Shown in pieces: positions 44,455 to 53,211 of a stretch of DNA of 64,000 nucleotides. Origin of the DNA: Nocardioides halotolerans DSM 19273. Its GTDB lineage: Bacteria; Actinomycetota; Actinomycetes; Propionibacteriales; Nocardioidaceae. Below the pieces are notes generated by a model that saw only the letters and a program-made list of their open reading frames with translations, did no database searches and had not been told where the DNA came from. Location of the stretch: positions 1-64,000 of the forward strand of contig NZ_AUGT01000028.1 in the NCBI RefSeq assembly GCF_000422805.1, given 5' to 3'. Every line of letters starts with the position of its first letter. Position 1 is the first letter of the stretch. Position numbers and translations under genes: made by a program.

Positions 44455-45555
44455 GTGCGGATCATCCTCCACGCGGGACTGCACAAGTCCGGCACGACGT
44501 CGGTGCAGGCGGCCTGGAGTGCCGCCTACGCCGACCACCCCGACGTGTCCTACCCGCGCCGTGGGTCGGGGCCGCCCGGGCACCACGCGCTGTTCCGCCC
44601 GCTGCTCGCGGCGTTCACCGATGGGCGCGCGGCCGACCTCGAGGCGGCCCGCACGCGGCACGCGCTGGGCGGCGACCGGGGGCCAGGGCTCGCCGAGGTC
44701 GTGGCCGACGCCGCCGGGCGCGGCACCGGCACGCTGCTGCTGTCCAGCGAGAGCCTGGACCGCGCGGTCGAGGAGGACCGGCCGCGGCTGGTCGAGGCGC
44801 TGGGCGGCCACGAGCTGACCGTCGTCCTGACCGCCACCCGGCCGGTGCATCGCTGGTGCTCGGGCTGGCAGACCCTGGTCAAGCAGGGGATGGCGCAGTA
44901 CCCCGCCGACGCCGGCGTGCACGTGCTCGACTTCGCCGCCCTGCGGCCCGGCCGGCTGCGCGACCTTGCCGGCCTGCTCCCCGCCGCGCGCCGGGTCGTG
45001 CGCCTGGTCCGCACCGTGCCTCCCGAGCCCAACCTCGCCGCTGGTCTCGCGGCGGCGCTCGGGCTGCCCGACCCGGAGCGCGCCGCCGGGCAGGGCGCCC
45101 GCAACGCCTCGCTGGGCACCGACACCGAGGTCGTGCTGCGGATGAACCGCGCCGGCCTCGCGCTCGGCACCTCGCGCCCGGGTCGCGCGCTGCTCGAGCG
45201 GTGGCGCGGGGCGGGCTTCGCCCACCGCGACGAGGAGTCGCTGGCGCCCCGCTATGCGCTGCCCGCCGACTTCGGGCGGCTCGCCGCCGAGGAGGCTGCG
45301 TGGCTGGGCGGCGCGGCGGCAGGCGAGGGAGTGGAGGTCGTCGACCCCCACGGGGCGCTGGAGGACTGGCGCGACCAGGCGCCGCCGGAGTGGTACGCCG
45401 CGATCAGCCGGCGCGAGGCGGTGGTCCCGGAGCTCGACGAGGCCCTCGCCGGCGCGGAGGACTGCGCGACCGTGCTGTGGCGCGCCCGGCAGGAGCTGTC
45501 GGTGCACCGCCGCCGGGTCGGGCGCGAGCGACCCGCTGCGACGGAGCAGGCATGA
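44455..45555 (+). CDS. Sulfotransferase-like protein (cassette gene 5)
   Basis: 366 aa. The N-terminal P-loop ILHAGLHKSGTTSVQAAW is typical of sulfotransferases, and TATRPVHRWCSGWQ is a possible 3'-phosphate motif (RP...S replaced by RWCSGW), so catalytic activity is less certain than for its neighbours. The C-terminal half is Ala/Arg-rich. Leaderless GTG start after TAGGGT-N6. Its stop overlaps the folP start (ATGA), tying the cassette to the folate genes. Confidence 0.75.
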   Translation: MRIILHAGLHKSGTTSVQAAWSAAYADHPDVSYPRRGSGPPGHHALFRPLLAAFTDGRAADLEAARTRHALGGDRGPGLAEVVADAAGRGTGTLLLSSESLDRAVEEDRPRLVEALGGHELTVVLTATRPVHRWCSGWQTLVKQGMAQYPADAGVHVLDFAALRPGRLRDLAGLLPAARRVVRLVRTVPPEPNLAAGLAAALGLPDPERAAGQGARNASLGTDTEVVLRMNRAGLALGTSRPGRALLERWRGAGFAHRDEESLAPRYALPADFGRLAAEEAAWLGGAAAGEGVEVVDPHGALEDWRDQAPPEWYAAISRREAVVPELDEALAGAEDCATVLWRARQELSVHRRRVGRERPAATEQA

Positions 45556-46391
45556 GCGGCGACCCGCCGGTGGTCATGGGCGTCGTCAACGTCACGCCCG
45601 ACTCCTTCAGCGACGGCGGTCTGTACGCCGACGCGGACAGCGCGATCGCGCACGGCCGGCGGCTGCTGGCCGACGGCGCCGACATCCTCGACGTCGGCGG
45701 CGAGTCGACCCGGCCGGGCGCGACCCGGCCGCTGGTCGAGGAGGAGCTCGACCGCGTCGTGCCGGTGATCACCGCGCTGGCGGCGGACGGCGCGACCGTG
45801 TCGGTCGATACGATGCGGTCTCAGGTCGCCGCCGCCGCGGTGGCGGCGGGCGCGCGGATCGTCAACGACGTCTCCGGCGGTCTGGCGGACCCGGAGATCC
45901 TCCGCGTCGTGGCCGAGTCGGACGTCACCTACGTCGCCATGCACTGGCGGGCGCACGCCGACCACATGACCGACTTCGCGACGTACCACAACCCCGGAGG
46001 CGTGGTGGCCGCCGTGCGCGACGAGCTCGCCCGGCGGGTGGAGGCGGTGCTGGCCGCCGGGGTCGCCCCCGAGCGGCTGGTGCTCGACCCCGGGCTCGGG
46101 TTCGCCAAGCACGGCGCGCACAACTGGCAGCTCCTCGCCGACCTGGGGCCGGTCAAGGCCCTCGGCTACCCGCTCCTGGTCGGCGCGAGCCGCAAGTCGT
46201 TCCTCGGCACGCTGCTGGCCGACCCCGACGGCACCCCGCGCGGGATCGACGGCCGCGACGACGCGACGACGGCGCTCAGCGTGCTGCTCGCGCAGGAGGG
46301 GGTGTGGGGGCTGCGGGTGCACGACGTAAGGTCCACCTGCGACGCCCTGAGAGTGCTTCGCGCACTCGACACCGCTCGGGAGGAGGGCTAG
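45552..46391 (+). CDS. folP: Dihydropteroate synthase
   Basis: 279 aa TIM-barrel enzyme joining the pterin diphosphate with p-aminobenzoate; target of sulfonamides. Seen: VMGVVNVTPDSFSDGG, DILDVGGESTRPGA, VSVDTMRSQVA, VNDVSGG, DPGLGFAKHGAHNW and the PABA/pterin loop VGASRKSFLG, RVHDV. The ATG overlaps the preceding cassette stop. First gene of folP-folB-folK-DUF3180. Confidence 0.96.
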   Translation: MSGDPPVVMGVVNVTPDSFSDGGLYADADSAIAHGRRLLADGADILDVGGESTRPGATRPLVEEELDRVVPVITALAADGATVSVDTMRSQVAAAAVAAGARIVNDVSGGLADPEILRVVAESDVTYVAMHWRAHADHMTDFATYHNPGGVVAAVRDELARRVEAVLAAGVAPERLVLDPGLGFAKHGAHNWQLLADLGPVKALGYPLLVGASRKSFLGTLLADPDGTPRGIDGRDDATTALSVLLAQEGVWGLRVHDVRSTCDALRVLRALDTAREEG

Positions 46392-46838
46392 ATGCAGGTG
46401 TCCCCCACGGGAGATCTCAGTGCTCCGCGCACCGATCGCACGCACATCGCGGCGACGCCGTACACCTTGACGGACGAGCTCGCCCTGACCGGGCTGGAGT
46501 GCTGGGGCCACCACGGCGTCTTCGAGCACGAGCGCCGCGAGGGACAGGCCTTCGTCGTCGACCTCGTCCTGGGCCTCGACACCGCCTCCGCGGCGGCGTC
46601 GGACGACTTGTCAGAGACCGTCGACTACGGAAGTCTCGCGTTGTCGGTCAAAGCCGCCGTGGAGCAGGATCCGGTCGACCTGATCGAGACGCTCGCCCAC
46701 CGGATCGCGGAGGTCTGCCTCTTGGACAGCCGTGTTCAATGGGTGCGCGTCACGGTCCACAAGCCGGATGCACCCATCGACGCGACGTTCTCGGACGTCG
46801 CATTGACGATCACCCGGACCCAGGAGGGCCGCCCGTGA
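46392..46838 (+). CDS. folB: Dihydroneopterin aldolase
   Basis: 148 aa; converts dihydroneopterin to hydroxymethyl-dihydropterin. Core (LALTGLECWGHHGVFEHERREGQ, ETVDYGSLA, LIETLAHRIAEVCL, VTVHKPDAPI) is preceded by a ~28-residue N-terminal extension not usual in the family; an internal start would be needed to avoid it, but none is clearly better. The ATG directly follows the folP stop. Overlaps folK by GTGA. Confidence 0.93.
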   Translation: MQVSPTGDLSAPRTDRTHIAATPYTLTDELALTGLECWGHHGVFEHERREGQAFVVDLVLGLDTASAAASDDLSETVDYGSLALSVKAAVEQDPVDLIETLAHRIAEVCLLDSRVQWVRVTVHKPDAPIDATFSDVALTITRTQEGRP

Positions 46839-47404
46839 CCGAGACGCCGAACCCGAACATCATCGACGCCGACACGCTCACCGGCGAGATGCGCCCGATC
46901 CGCCGGGCCGTCCTGTCGCTGGGGTCCAACCTCGGCGAGCGGATGGACAACCTGCAGGGCGCCGTCCGGGCGCTCGCGGACACCCCCGACGTGTGGGTCA
47001 CCAGCGTCTCGCCGGTCTACGAGACCGAGCCGGTCGACGCACCCGACGGGTCCGAGATGTTCCTCAACGCCGTGGTCATGGCCGACACGACGCTCGCCGC
47101 GTCACGGCTGCTCGACCGCGCGCTGGCGATCGAGGACGCCTTCGACCGCGAGCGCAGCGAGGTCAAGAACGCGCCGCGCACCCTCGACGTCGACCTGATC
47201 GTGGTCGGCGACCGGCGGGCCGACGACGACCAGCTCCGGCTGCCGCACCCGCGGGCCGCCGAGCGGGCGTTCGTGCTCCGGCCATGGCTCGACGTCGACC
47301 CCGACGCGGAGTTCCCCGACCGGGGCCGGGTGGCGGAACTGCTGTCCGCGGTCGGCGAGAGCGGGATCGCGCGGCGCGACGACCTGGTGCTCGAGCTGGA
47401 GTGA
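46835..47404 (+). CDS. folK: 2-amino-4-hydroxy-6-hydroxymethyldihydropteridine diphosphokinase
   Basis: 189 aa HPPK, which activates the pterin for FolP. Seen: AVLSLGSNLGERMDNL, VSPVYETEPVD, FLNAVV, and the signature APRTLDVDLIVVGD and LRLPHPRAAERAFVLRPW. A ~25-residue N-terminal extension precedes the core. Coupled both to folB and to the DUF3180 gene through GTGA overlaps. Confidence 0.96.
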   Translation: MTETPNPNIIDADTLTGEMRPIRRAVLSLGSNLGERMDNLQGAVRALADTPDVWVTSVSPVYETEPVDAPDGSEMFLNAVVMADTTLAASRLLDRALAIEDAFDRERSEVKNAPRTLDVDLIVVGDRRADDDQLRLPHPRAAERAFVLRPWLDVDPDAEFPDRGRVAELLSAVGESGIARRDDLVLELE

Positions 47405-47922
47405 CGAGAGACCCTCTCGGCCCCGAGCCCGACGACCCGGACGACGCTCCCGAGCCTCCGGAGCCCGAGGGCACGCTCCGGCCGCTGGCGTTCGCCGTCG
47501 TGGTGGGCTGGGCGGTGGCCGGGCTGGTGCTGGGCTGGCTCTGGCACCCGGTGTCCGAGCGGCTCGCCGACACCGCGCCGGTGATCTCGTGGGCCCAGCC
47601 GGCCGCGCTCTGGCTGGTGGCCGTGGTCATCGGCAGCACTTGGTGGCAGACGCACCGGGCGGTCCAGGTGCGTCGCGAGCGGCTGGAGCCGCACCGCGCG
47701 GTCAACCGGTTGGTGCTGGGCCGCGCCGGCGCGCTGGTGGGTGCGCTGGCCGCCGGCGGGTACGCCGGCTACGCCCTCAGCTGGGTCGGAGATCCCGCCG
47801 AGCTGGCCGCCCAGCGGATCCTGCGGTGCGCCGTCGCGGTGGTGGCGGGCGTGCTGACGGTCGTCGGAGCCCTCCTGCTCGAACGTGCGTGTCGCGTCCG
47901 CCAGGGCCCGAAAGGGCAATAG
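47401..47922 (+). CDS. DUF3180 family membrane protein
   Basis: 173 aa with four TM helices (FAVVVGWAVAGLVLGWLW; AALWLVAVVIGSTWW; LVGALAAGGYAGYALSWV; RCAVAVVAGVLTVVGALLL). DUF3180 genes sit right after folK across Actinobacteria; function unknown. A Pro/Asp/Glu-rich N-terminus precedes the helices. Conserved NRLVLGRAGALVGAL. Its TAG stop is the first half of the next gene's -10 hexamer. Confidence 0.88.
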   Translation: MTRDPLGPEPDDPDDAPEPPEPEGTLRPLAFAVVVGWAVAGLVLGWLWHPVSERLADTAPVISWAQPAALWLVAVVIGSTWWQTHRAVQVRRERLEPHRAVNRLVLGRAGALVGALAAGGYAGYALSWVGDPAELAAQRILRCAVAVVAGVLTVVGALLLERACRVRQGPKGQ

Positions 47923-47925
47923 CCT
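47920..47925 (+). promoter_or_regulatory. -10 element overlapping DUF3180 stop codon
   Basis: TAGCCT is exactly 6 nt before ATG 47932; the TAG is the upstream stop codon. Confidence 0.55.
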
Positions 47926-47931
47926 GCCTGC

Positions 47932-48516
47932 ATGGCTTCCCCACCAGTAACACAGGCAACACGGAGGCGTCAGCGGTCCGTCCGCGTGACCACTGCCGTG
48001 GGCCTGATCGTGCTCGCTGCGCTGGCCGTCGCCGGCGCAGCCCTGAGCGGGTCGTGGCTCCTGGTCACCCTCGCCGCCGGCCTCGGAGTGCTCCTCGGAG
48101 CCGCGGCCACCCGGATCACCTACAGCGAGCTCGTCGAGTCGAGGGTCGAGGCCGCGCGCGACCGGGCCGCCCAGGCCGCGGCCTACAACGCGCTCACCGA
48201 GGAGCGCACCGCCGAGCACGCGTCGTACGTCGAGGACGTGCGCGCCCGGCTCGCCGAGCGCGAGCAGGCGCTCGACGAGCTCGAGCTGGCGCTGTCGCTC
48301 TCGCAGCGACGTGCCGCCACCTCGACCCGCAAGCGCAACGCCGAGGGCCGCCGTGCCGCGAGCCTCCAGGTGCGCCTCAGCGGAGCCGAGGAGCGTGCCG
48401 CCATCGCCCAGCTCCGCGTCGTCGAGCTCGAGCAGGAGGTGCTCGCCCTGCGCGCCGAGCTCGAGACCGTCACGAGTGCCTGGCACGCCGCCGAGAACCT
48501 CCGCAAGCACGCTTGA
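47932..48516 (+). CDS. Membrane-anchored coiled-coil protein
   Basis: 194 aa, no recognised family. Two adjacent hydrophobic helices (TAVGLIVLAALAVAGAALSG and SWLLVTLAAGLGVLLGAAA) are followed by a ~120-residue highly charged, Ala/Glu/Arg-rich cytoplasmic coiled coil (LAEREQALDELELALSLSQ ... RVVELEQEVLALRAEL). The layout fits a membrane-tethered scaffold or division-associated protein, but nothing in the sequence assigns a role. Confidence 0.75.
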   Translation: MASPPVTQATRRRQRSVRVTTAVGLIVLAALAVAGAALSGSWLLVTLAAGLGVLLGAAATRITYSELVESRVEAARDRAAQAAAYNALTEERTAEHASYVEDVRARLAEREQALDELELALSLSQRRAATSTRKRNAEGRRAASLQVRLSGAEERAAIAQLRVVELEQEVLALRAELETVTSAWHAAENLRKHA

Positions 48517-48518
48517 GT

Positions 48519-48553
48519 CGTTGACCCGGCGCGAACTTCGCGCCGGGTCAACG
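48519..48553. terminator. Perfect 16-bp hairpin
   Basis: CGTTGACCCGGCGCGA (48519-48534) and TCGCGCCGGGTCAACG (48538-48553) form a perfect stem with a 3-nt loop, 3 bp after the coiled-coil gene stop. A strong intrinsic-type hairpin without a T-run. Confidence 0.75.
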
Positions 48554-48579
48554 GAGCGCGTGCGGCAGGATGGCGGGTC

Positions 48580-49638
48580 GTGATGCCCGACGAGAGCCGG
48601 TTCGAGCCCGACCCCGACGCGCTCGTCGAGCCGCCGCCCGGGCTTCCCGACGGCTGGCGGGTCGGCACGCCGGACCCCGACGACCCGGGCGACGTACGCC
48701 GCCTGACCGAGCTGCTGCGCGCCCACGAGAGCGCGGGCCGGGGGTGGGCCGGGGCCGGCAAGGCCGACGTGCTCGTCGAGGTGTCCGAGCACGGGCTGCG
48801 CACCCGGCAGAACGTCGTCGTCCGCGACGGGGCCGGCGTGGTCCGGGCGTGGGGGAGCGTGCACGACCGGGCCAGCGGCCGGATGCTGTTCACGCACGTC
48901 GTGGAGCGCGGGCTCGTGGAGCAGGTGGGGCGGGCGTGCTCCGACGTGCTGGTGGAGTGGGCGGTCGGCCAGGCCCGCGAGGTCGGCGCCGCCCGGGGTC
49001 TCGAGGTGCAGCAGATCGACACCGGCGCGTACGCCGACGACGAGCGCCAGCACCGGTGGCTGGCGGCGTCCGGGTTCACCAAGGTCCGCACCTGGTGGCA
49101 GATGACGCGACCGGTCACCCCCGACGAGGTCGGGCTGGTCGAGGACCCCGCGCGCTGGGAGCGCGACGGCGTGGTGGTCCGGCGCGTCGAGTGCGAGCGC
49201 GACGGCGGCGAGCCGATCGAGGCCGACCTGCGTGCCGTGCACGACGTGCTCGAGGCGGCGTTCACCGACCACTTCAACTCCAAGCCGGAGACGTTCGACG
49301 AGTTCCTGTTCCGCCTGCGGCTCGACCCCGGCCACCGCTGGGACCACTGGTGGCTGGCCGAGGTCGACGGAGAGCCTGCGGGGGCGCTGGTCGGCACCGA
49401 GTCGGGGTCGGGGTCCTACGTCGCCTACATCGGCGTCGTCGAGCTGGCGCGCGGGCGGGGCGTCGCCAAGGGCCTGCTGCGGACCGTGATCGCGGACGCC
49501 GCCGCGCGCGGCCGCGACAACGTCGGCCTGGAGGTCGACGCCGACTCCCCGACCGGCGCGGACCGGCTCTACCGGGGCATGGGCTGGGAGACGTCGTACG
49601 TCACCGAGTCGTGGCACCGTGACGTGACCGTCGGGTGA
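48580..49638 (+). CDS. GNAT N-acetyltransferase with tandem domains
   Basis: 352 aa with two GNAT-like halves. The N-terminal half (near 20-175) is degenerate. The C-terminal half carries the acetyl-CoA loop VVELARGRGVAKGLLRTVI followed by NVGLEVDADSPTGADRLYRGMGW. The bipartite layout resembles mycothiol synthase MshD, but specific residues cannot be checked here. The start is GTG 48580 or ATG 48583. Overlaps the next gene by 4 bp. Confidence 0.82.
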   Translation: MMPDESRFEPDPDALVEPPPGLPDGWRVGTPDPDDPGDVRRLTELLRAHESAGRGWAGAGKADVLVEVSEHGLRTRQNVVVRDGAGVVRAWGSVHDRASGRMLFTHVVERGLVEQVGRACSDVLVEWAVGQAREVGAARGLEVQQIDTGAYADDERQHRWLAASGFTKVRTWWQMTRPVTPDEVGLVEDPARWERDGVVVRRVECERDGGEPIEADLRAVHDVLEAAFTDHFNSKPETFDEFLFRLRLDPGHRWDHWWLAEVDGEPAGALVGTESGSGSYVAYIGVVELARGRGVAKGLLRTVIADAAARGRDNVGLEVDADSPTGADRLYRGMGWETSYVTESWHRDVTVG

Positions 49639-50393
49639 TCGCCTGCACGTGGTGGGGCCACTCGACCGCCACCGTGGAGCTGGGCGGCAGCCGGGTCGTC
49701 ACGGACCCGCTGCTCACCGACCGGCTGCTGCACCTGGTCCGGCACAGCGCGGCGCCCGGCGCGGCGGCGGCGCAGGCCGACCTCGTGCTCGTCTCGCACC
49801 TGCACCACGACCACTGCCACCGGGCCTCGCTGGCCCGCTACGGGGCCGACGTGCCGATCGTCGCCCCGCGCGGGGCGGAGCGCCTGCTCGCCCGGCTGGC
49901 GGGGGACCGCCTGCTGCTGGTCGAGCCCGGCGACGTCGTCGAGCGGGCCGGCGTACGCGTGGAGGTGCTGGCCGCCACCCACGACGGGCGCCGGCACCCC
50001 CTGTCGCGCGACCGGCCGCCCGCGCTCGGCTTCCGCTTCGGCAACGACGCGGGCGCGTGCTGGTACCCCGGCGACACCGAGCTCCGCGACGACATGGCCG
50101 ACGTCGACCCGGTCGACCTCGCGCTGGTGCCCGCGGGCGGCTGGGGACCGACGCTGGAGGAGGGTCACCTCGACCCCGACGAGGCCGCGGTCGCCGTACG
50201 CCGCGTGGGCGCGCGCTGGGCGGTGCCGGTGCACTGGGGCACGTTCTGGCCCGCCGGCCTGCAGCACGTCGCCCGCACCAACCACGAGCGGCTGTTCGTG
50301 TCGCCCGGCCCGCGCTTCGCCGCCGCGCTCGCCGGCTCGGGGGTCGAGGCCGTGGTGCTGGCGCCCGGGGAGCGGGCCGCCCGCGAAGCGTGA
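49635..50393 (+). CDS. Metallo-beta-lactamase-fold hydrolase
   Basis: 252 aa (UlaG/YtnP-like MBL fold). Zinc motif LVSHLHHDHCHRASL, a later metal Asp in YPGDTELRDDM and a His in PVHWGTFWPAGL. Short N-terminus (CTWWGHSTATVELGG, VTDPLL) typical of the family. Substrate unknown. GTG start overlaps the preceding acetyltransferase stop (GTGA). Confidence 0.87.
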   Translation: MIACTWWGHSTATVELGGSRVVTDPLLTDRLLHLVRHSAAPGAAAAQADLVLVSHLHHDHCHRASLARYGADVPIVAPRGAERLLARLAGDRLLLVEPGDVVERAGVRVEVLAATHDGRRHPLSRDRPPALGFRFGNDAGACWYPGDTELRDDMADVDPVDLALVPAGGWGPTLEEGHLDPDEAAVAVRRVGARWAVPVHWGTFWPAGLQHVARTNHERLFVSPGPRFAAALAGSGVEAVVLAPGERAAREA

Positions 50394-50446
50394 GTCGCCC
50401 CGGGGTCGCCGGGTCGTCCCCGGCTGCCCGGGTCGCCCCTGCGCGT

Positions 50447-50524
50447 CCGGGGTAACTCACCGTTCGGTCAGCTTGTGCACCGGCAGGACGGTCGGGAAGC
50501 CGACCGAACGGTGAGTTACCCCGG
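50447..50524 (+). repeat. Palindromic element family 2, copy D
   Basis: Perfect 23-bp arms (50447-50469 and 50502-50524) containing GGGGTAACTCACCGTTCGGT; loop TTGTGCACCGGCAGGACGG on the plus strand. Located between convergent MBL-fold and proV genes. Confidence 0.95.
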
Positions 50525-50562
50525 GGACGGCTCAGGCGGCCGCCGAGTTACCCCGGGACGGC

Positions 50563-50575
<13 letters not shown>
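50513..50575 (+). repeat. ~32-bp duplication joining element D and the proV 3' end
   Basis: GAGTTACCCCGGGGACGGCT (50513-) and GAGTTACCCCGGGACGGCTC (50545-) begin two tandem units of 32 and 31 bp that both end ...AGGCGGCCG. Each holds the reverse complement of the proV stop; the copy at 50563 is the one in use. Confidence 0.9.
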
Positions 50576-51563
<988 letters not shown>

Positions 51564-51573
<10 letters not shown>

Positions 51574-51586
51574 GCGCGTGACCCTA
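51564..51586. promoter_or_regulatory. Face-to-face leaderless promoters of proV and proW
   Basis: Plus-strand TAGCCT (51564-51569) precedes the proW GTG 51578 by 8 nt and lies in the proV coding sequence. Minus-strand TAGGGT (51586-51581) precedes the proV ATG 51573 by 7 nt and lies in the proW coding sequence. The two start codons are 4 bp apart. Confidence 0.45.
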
Positions 51587-52297
51587 CCGGCGGCGGCGGC
51601 GCTCGCGGCCGCTCCGGCGGACGGCCCGAGCTGCTACAGCCGGCTGACCAACGAGTGGATCTGCCGGCAGTACGTCGAGGACTTCCGCCCCGAGATCCAG
51701 CACGCGACGGTCGAGCACCTCCAGATCACGGCGCTCGCGGTGCTGCTCGGCCTGGTGATCGCATTCCCGCTGGCGCTGGTCGCCCGGCGCTTCACCCGCC
51801 TGGAGTCGACGGTGGTGGGCCTCGCGACCGCGATCTACACGATCCCGTCGCTGGCCCTGCTGCCGCTGATGGTGCCGTTCACCGGGCTCTCGAAGACCAC
51901 CGTGGTGATCGCGCTGGCGCTCTACGCGCTCACGATCCTGGTCCGCGCGATCCTGGAGGGCCTGCGCGGCGTGCCCGACGAGGTCGTGGAGTCCGCGCGC
52001 GGGCTCGGCTACGGCGCCACCCGGCTGCTGGTCCGGGTCGAGGTGCCGCTGGCGATCCCGGTGATCATGGCCGGGCTGCGGGTGGCGACCGTCTCGACCG
52101 TCGCGCTCACCACCATCGGCTCCCTGGTGGCGTACGGCGGCCTCGGCAACCTCATCAAGGACGGCGTCAACTCCAACTTCCGCGCCGAGCTGTTCACCGC
52201 CTCGGTGCTGTGCGTCGTCCTCGCCGTCGTGCTCGACGTGGTCATCGTCGCCGCCCAGCGGCTGCTCACCCCGTGGAGCAGGGGGGTGCGCGCATGA
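51578..52297 (+). CDS. proW: ABC transporter permease, glycine betaine/choline type (1)
   Basis: 239 aa with about five to six TM helices and the binding-protein-dependent permease loop EGLRGVPDEVVESARGLGYG ... VPLAIPVIMAGLRVA. Typical OpuB/ProW-type domain, preceded by a short outer segment with two Cys. Start GTG 51578 (ATG 51572 is the alternative). First gene of a plus-strand unit proW-proZ-proX. Confidence 0.87.
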   Translation: MTLPAAAALAAAPADGPSCYSRLTNEWICRQYVEDFRPEIQHATVEHLQITALAVLLGLVIAFPLALVARRFTRLESTVVGLATAIYTIPSLALLPLMVPFTGLSKTTVVIALALYALTILVRAILEGLRGVPDEVVESARGLGYGATRLLVRVEVPLAIPVIMAGLRVATVSTVALTTIGSLVAYGGLGNLIKDGVNSNFRAELFTASVLCVVLAVVLDVVIVAAQRLLTPWSRGVRA

Positions 52298-52331
52298 TCA
52301 CCCCAGGAAGGCGCTCGAAAGGGGCGCTGCG

Positions 52332-52355
52332 CGCGGAGGCTCTCTCGCCTCCGCG
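52332..52355 (+). terminator. Intra-operon hairpin between permease genes
   Basis: CGCGGAGGC-TCTCTC-GCCTCCGCG: perfect 9-bp stem, 6-nt loop, in the 73-bp gap (52298-52370) between the two permease genes. May limit readthrough or stabilise processed mRNA. No T-run. Confidence 0.55.
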
Positions 52356-52370
52356 GGGACCCCGGAAGAC

Positions 52371-53123
52371 ATGACCGCGTTCCGCGACACCTGGCACTAC
52401 CTCACGACCGCCGCGAACTGGACCGGCGACCGCGGGATGCTCCACCTGCTCGAGCAGCAGCTGCTGCTCACGGTCACGGCGCTGCTGATGGCCATGGTCG
52501 TCGGGCTGCCGCTCGCGCTGTGGCTCGGGCACCTCGGCAGGGGTGGCTTCCTGGCCATCAACATCAGCAACATCGGTCGTGCGGTGCCGACGTTCGCGCT
52601 GCTGGCGCTGTTCGTGACCGCCGACTTCCCGGGCGTCCGCGAGTTCGGACCGTACGGCCGGGCCGGGCTGGCCACGCTGCTCGCGCTGGCGCTGTTCGCG
52701 CTGCCGCCGATCATCACCAACTCCTACGTCGCCGTGCGCGAGGTGCCGGCCGACGTGAAGCAGGCGGCCGACGGCATGGGCATGACGGGCGCGCAGAAGT
52801 TCTTCCGGGTCGAGCTCCCGCTCGCGCTCCCGCTGATCGCCAGCGGCGTACGCCTCGCGCTCGTCCAGGTCTGGGCCACCGCCACCATCGCCGCGCTGGT
52901 GGCCGGCCCCGGGCTGGGCCGGGTGATCACCGACGGGTTCTTCCGCACCAACTACGGCAAGGGCATCGCGGGCGCGGTCGTGGTGGGCCTCGTCGCGCTC
53001 GTGCTGGAGCTGCTCGCGGCGGGCCTGCAGCGTCTCGTGGCACCGTCGCACCACGGATCGTCACCCAACCGTGACCCCGGAATGTCGGTGACGGGCTCTA
53101 GCGTTGCCGTGGAGGCCGGTTGA
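52371..53123 (+). CDS. ABC transporter permease, glycine betaine/choline type (2)
   Basis: 250 aa. Five to six TM helices and the permease motif YVAVREVPADVKQAADGMGMTG ... VELPLALPLIASGVRLA. Partner of the ProW-like permease to form a heterodimeric channel, as in OpuC-type (BC/D) systems. The ATG has GGAAG 4 nt upstream. The C-terminal ~20 residues (after HHGSS) are low-complexity and run toward the lipoprotein gene. Confidence 0.87.
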   Translation: MTAFRDTWHYLTTAANWTGDRGMLHLLEQQLLLTVTALLMAMVVGLPLALWLGHLGRGGFLAINISNIGRAVPTFALLALFVTADFPGVREFGPYGRAGLATLLALALFALPPIITNSYVAVREVPADVKQAADGMGMTGAQKFFRVELPLALPLIASGVRLALVQVWATATIAALVAGPGLGRVITDGFFRTNYGKGIAGAVVVGLVALVLELLAAGLQRLVAPSHHGSSPNRDPGMSVTGSSVAVEAG

Positions 53124-53211
53124 CGCTCGGACGCCGGCCCAGCACAGCCCAGCACCGCTCCTGCACCTCCGGACACGCGTGGCCGTCGGCCACGGGACAC
53201 AGAAGGACACG

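Noticed and set aside
42904..45507. 867-codon minus-strand ORF across the sulfotransferase cassette
   Set aside because: Antisense to three genes with clear domain motifs; no family signal.
52332..52355. Evidence that the two permease genes are separate operons
   Set aside because: A 9-bp hairpin without T-run in a 73-bp gap is not enough; the genes encode partner subunits and are on the same strand.
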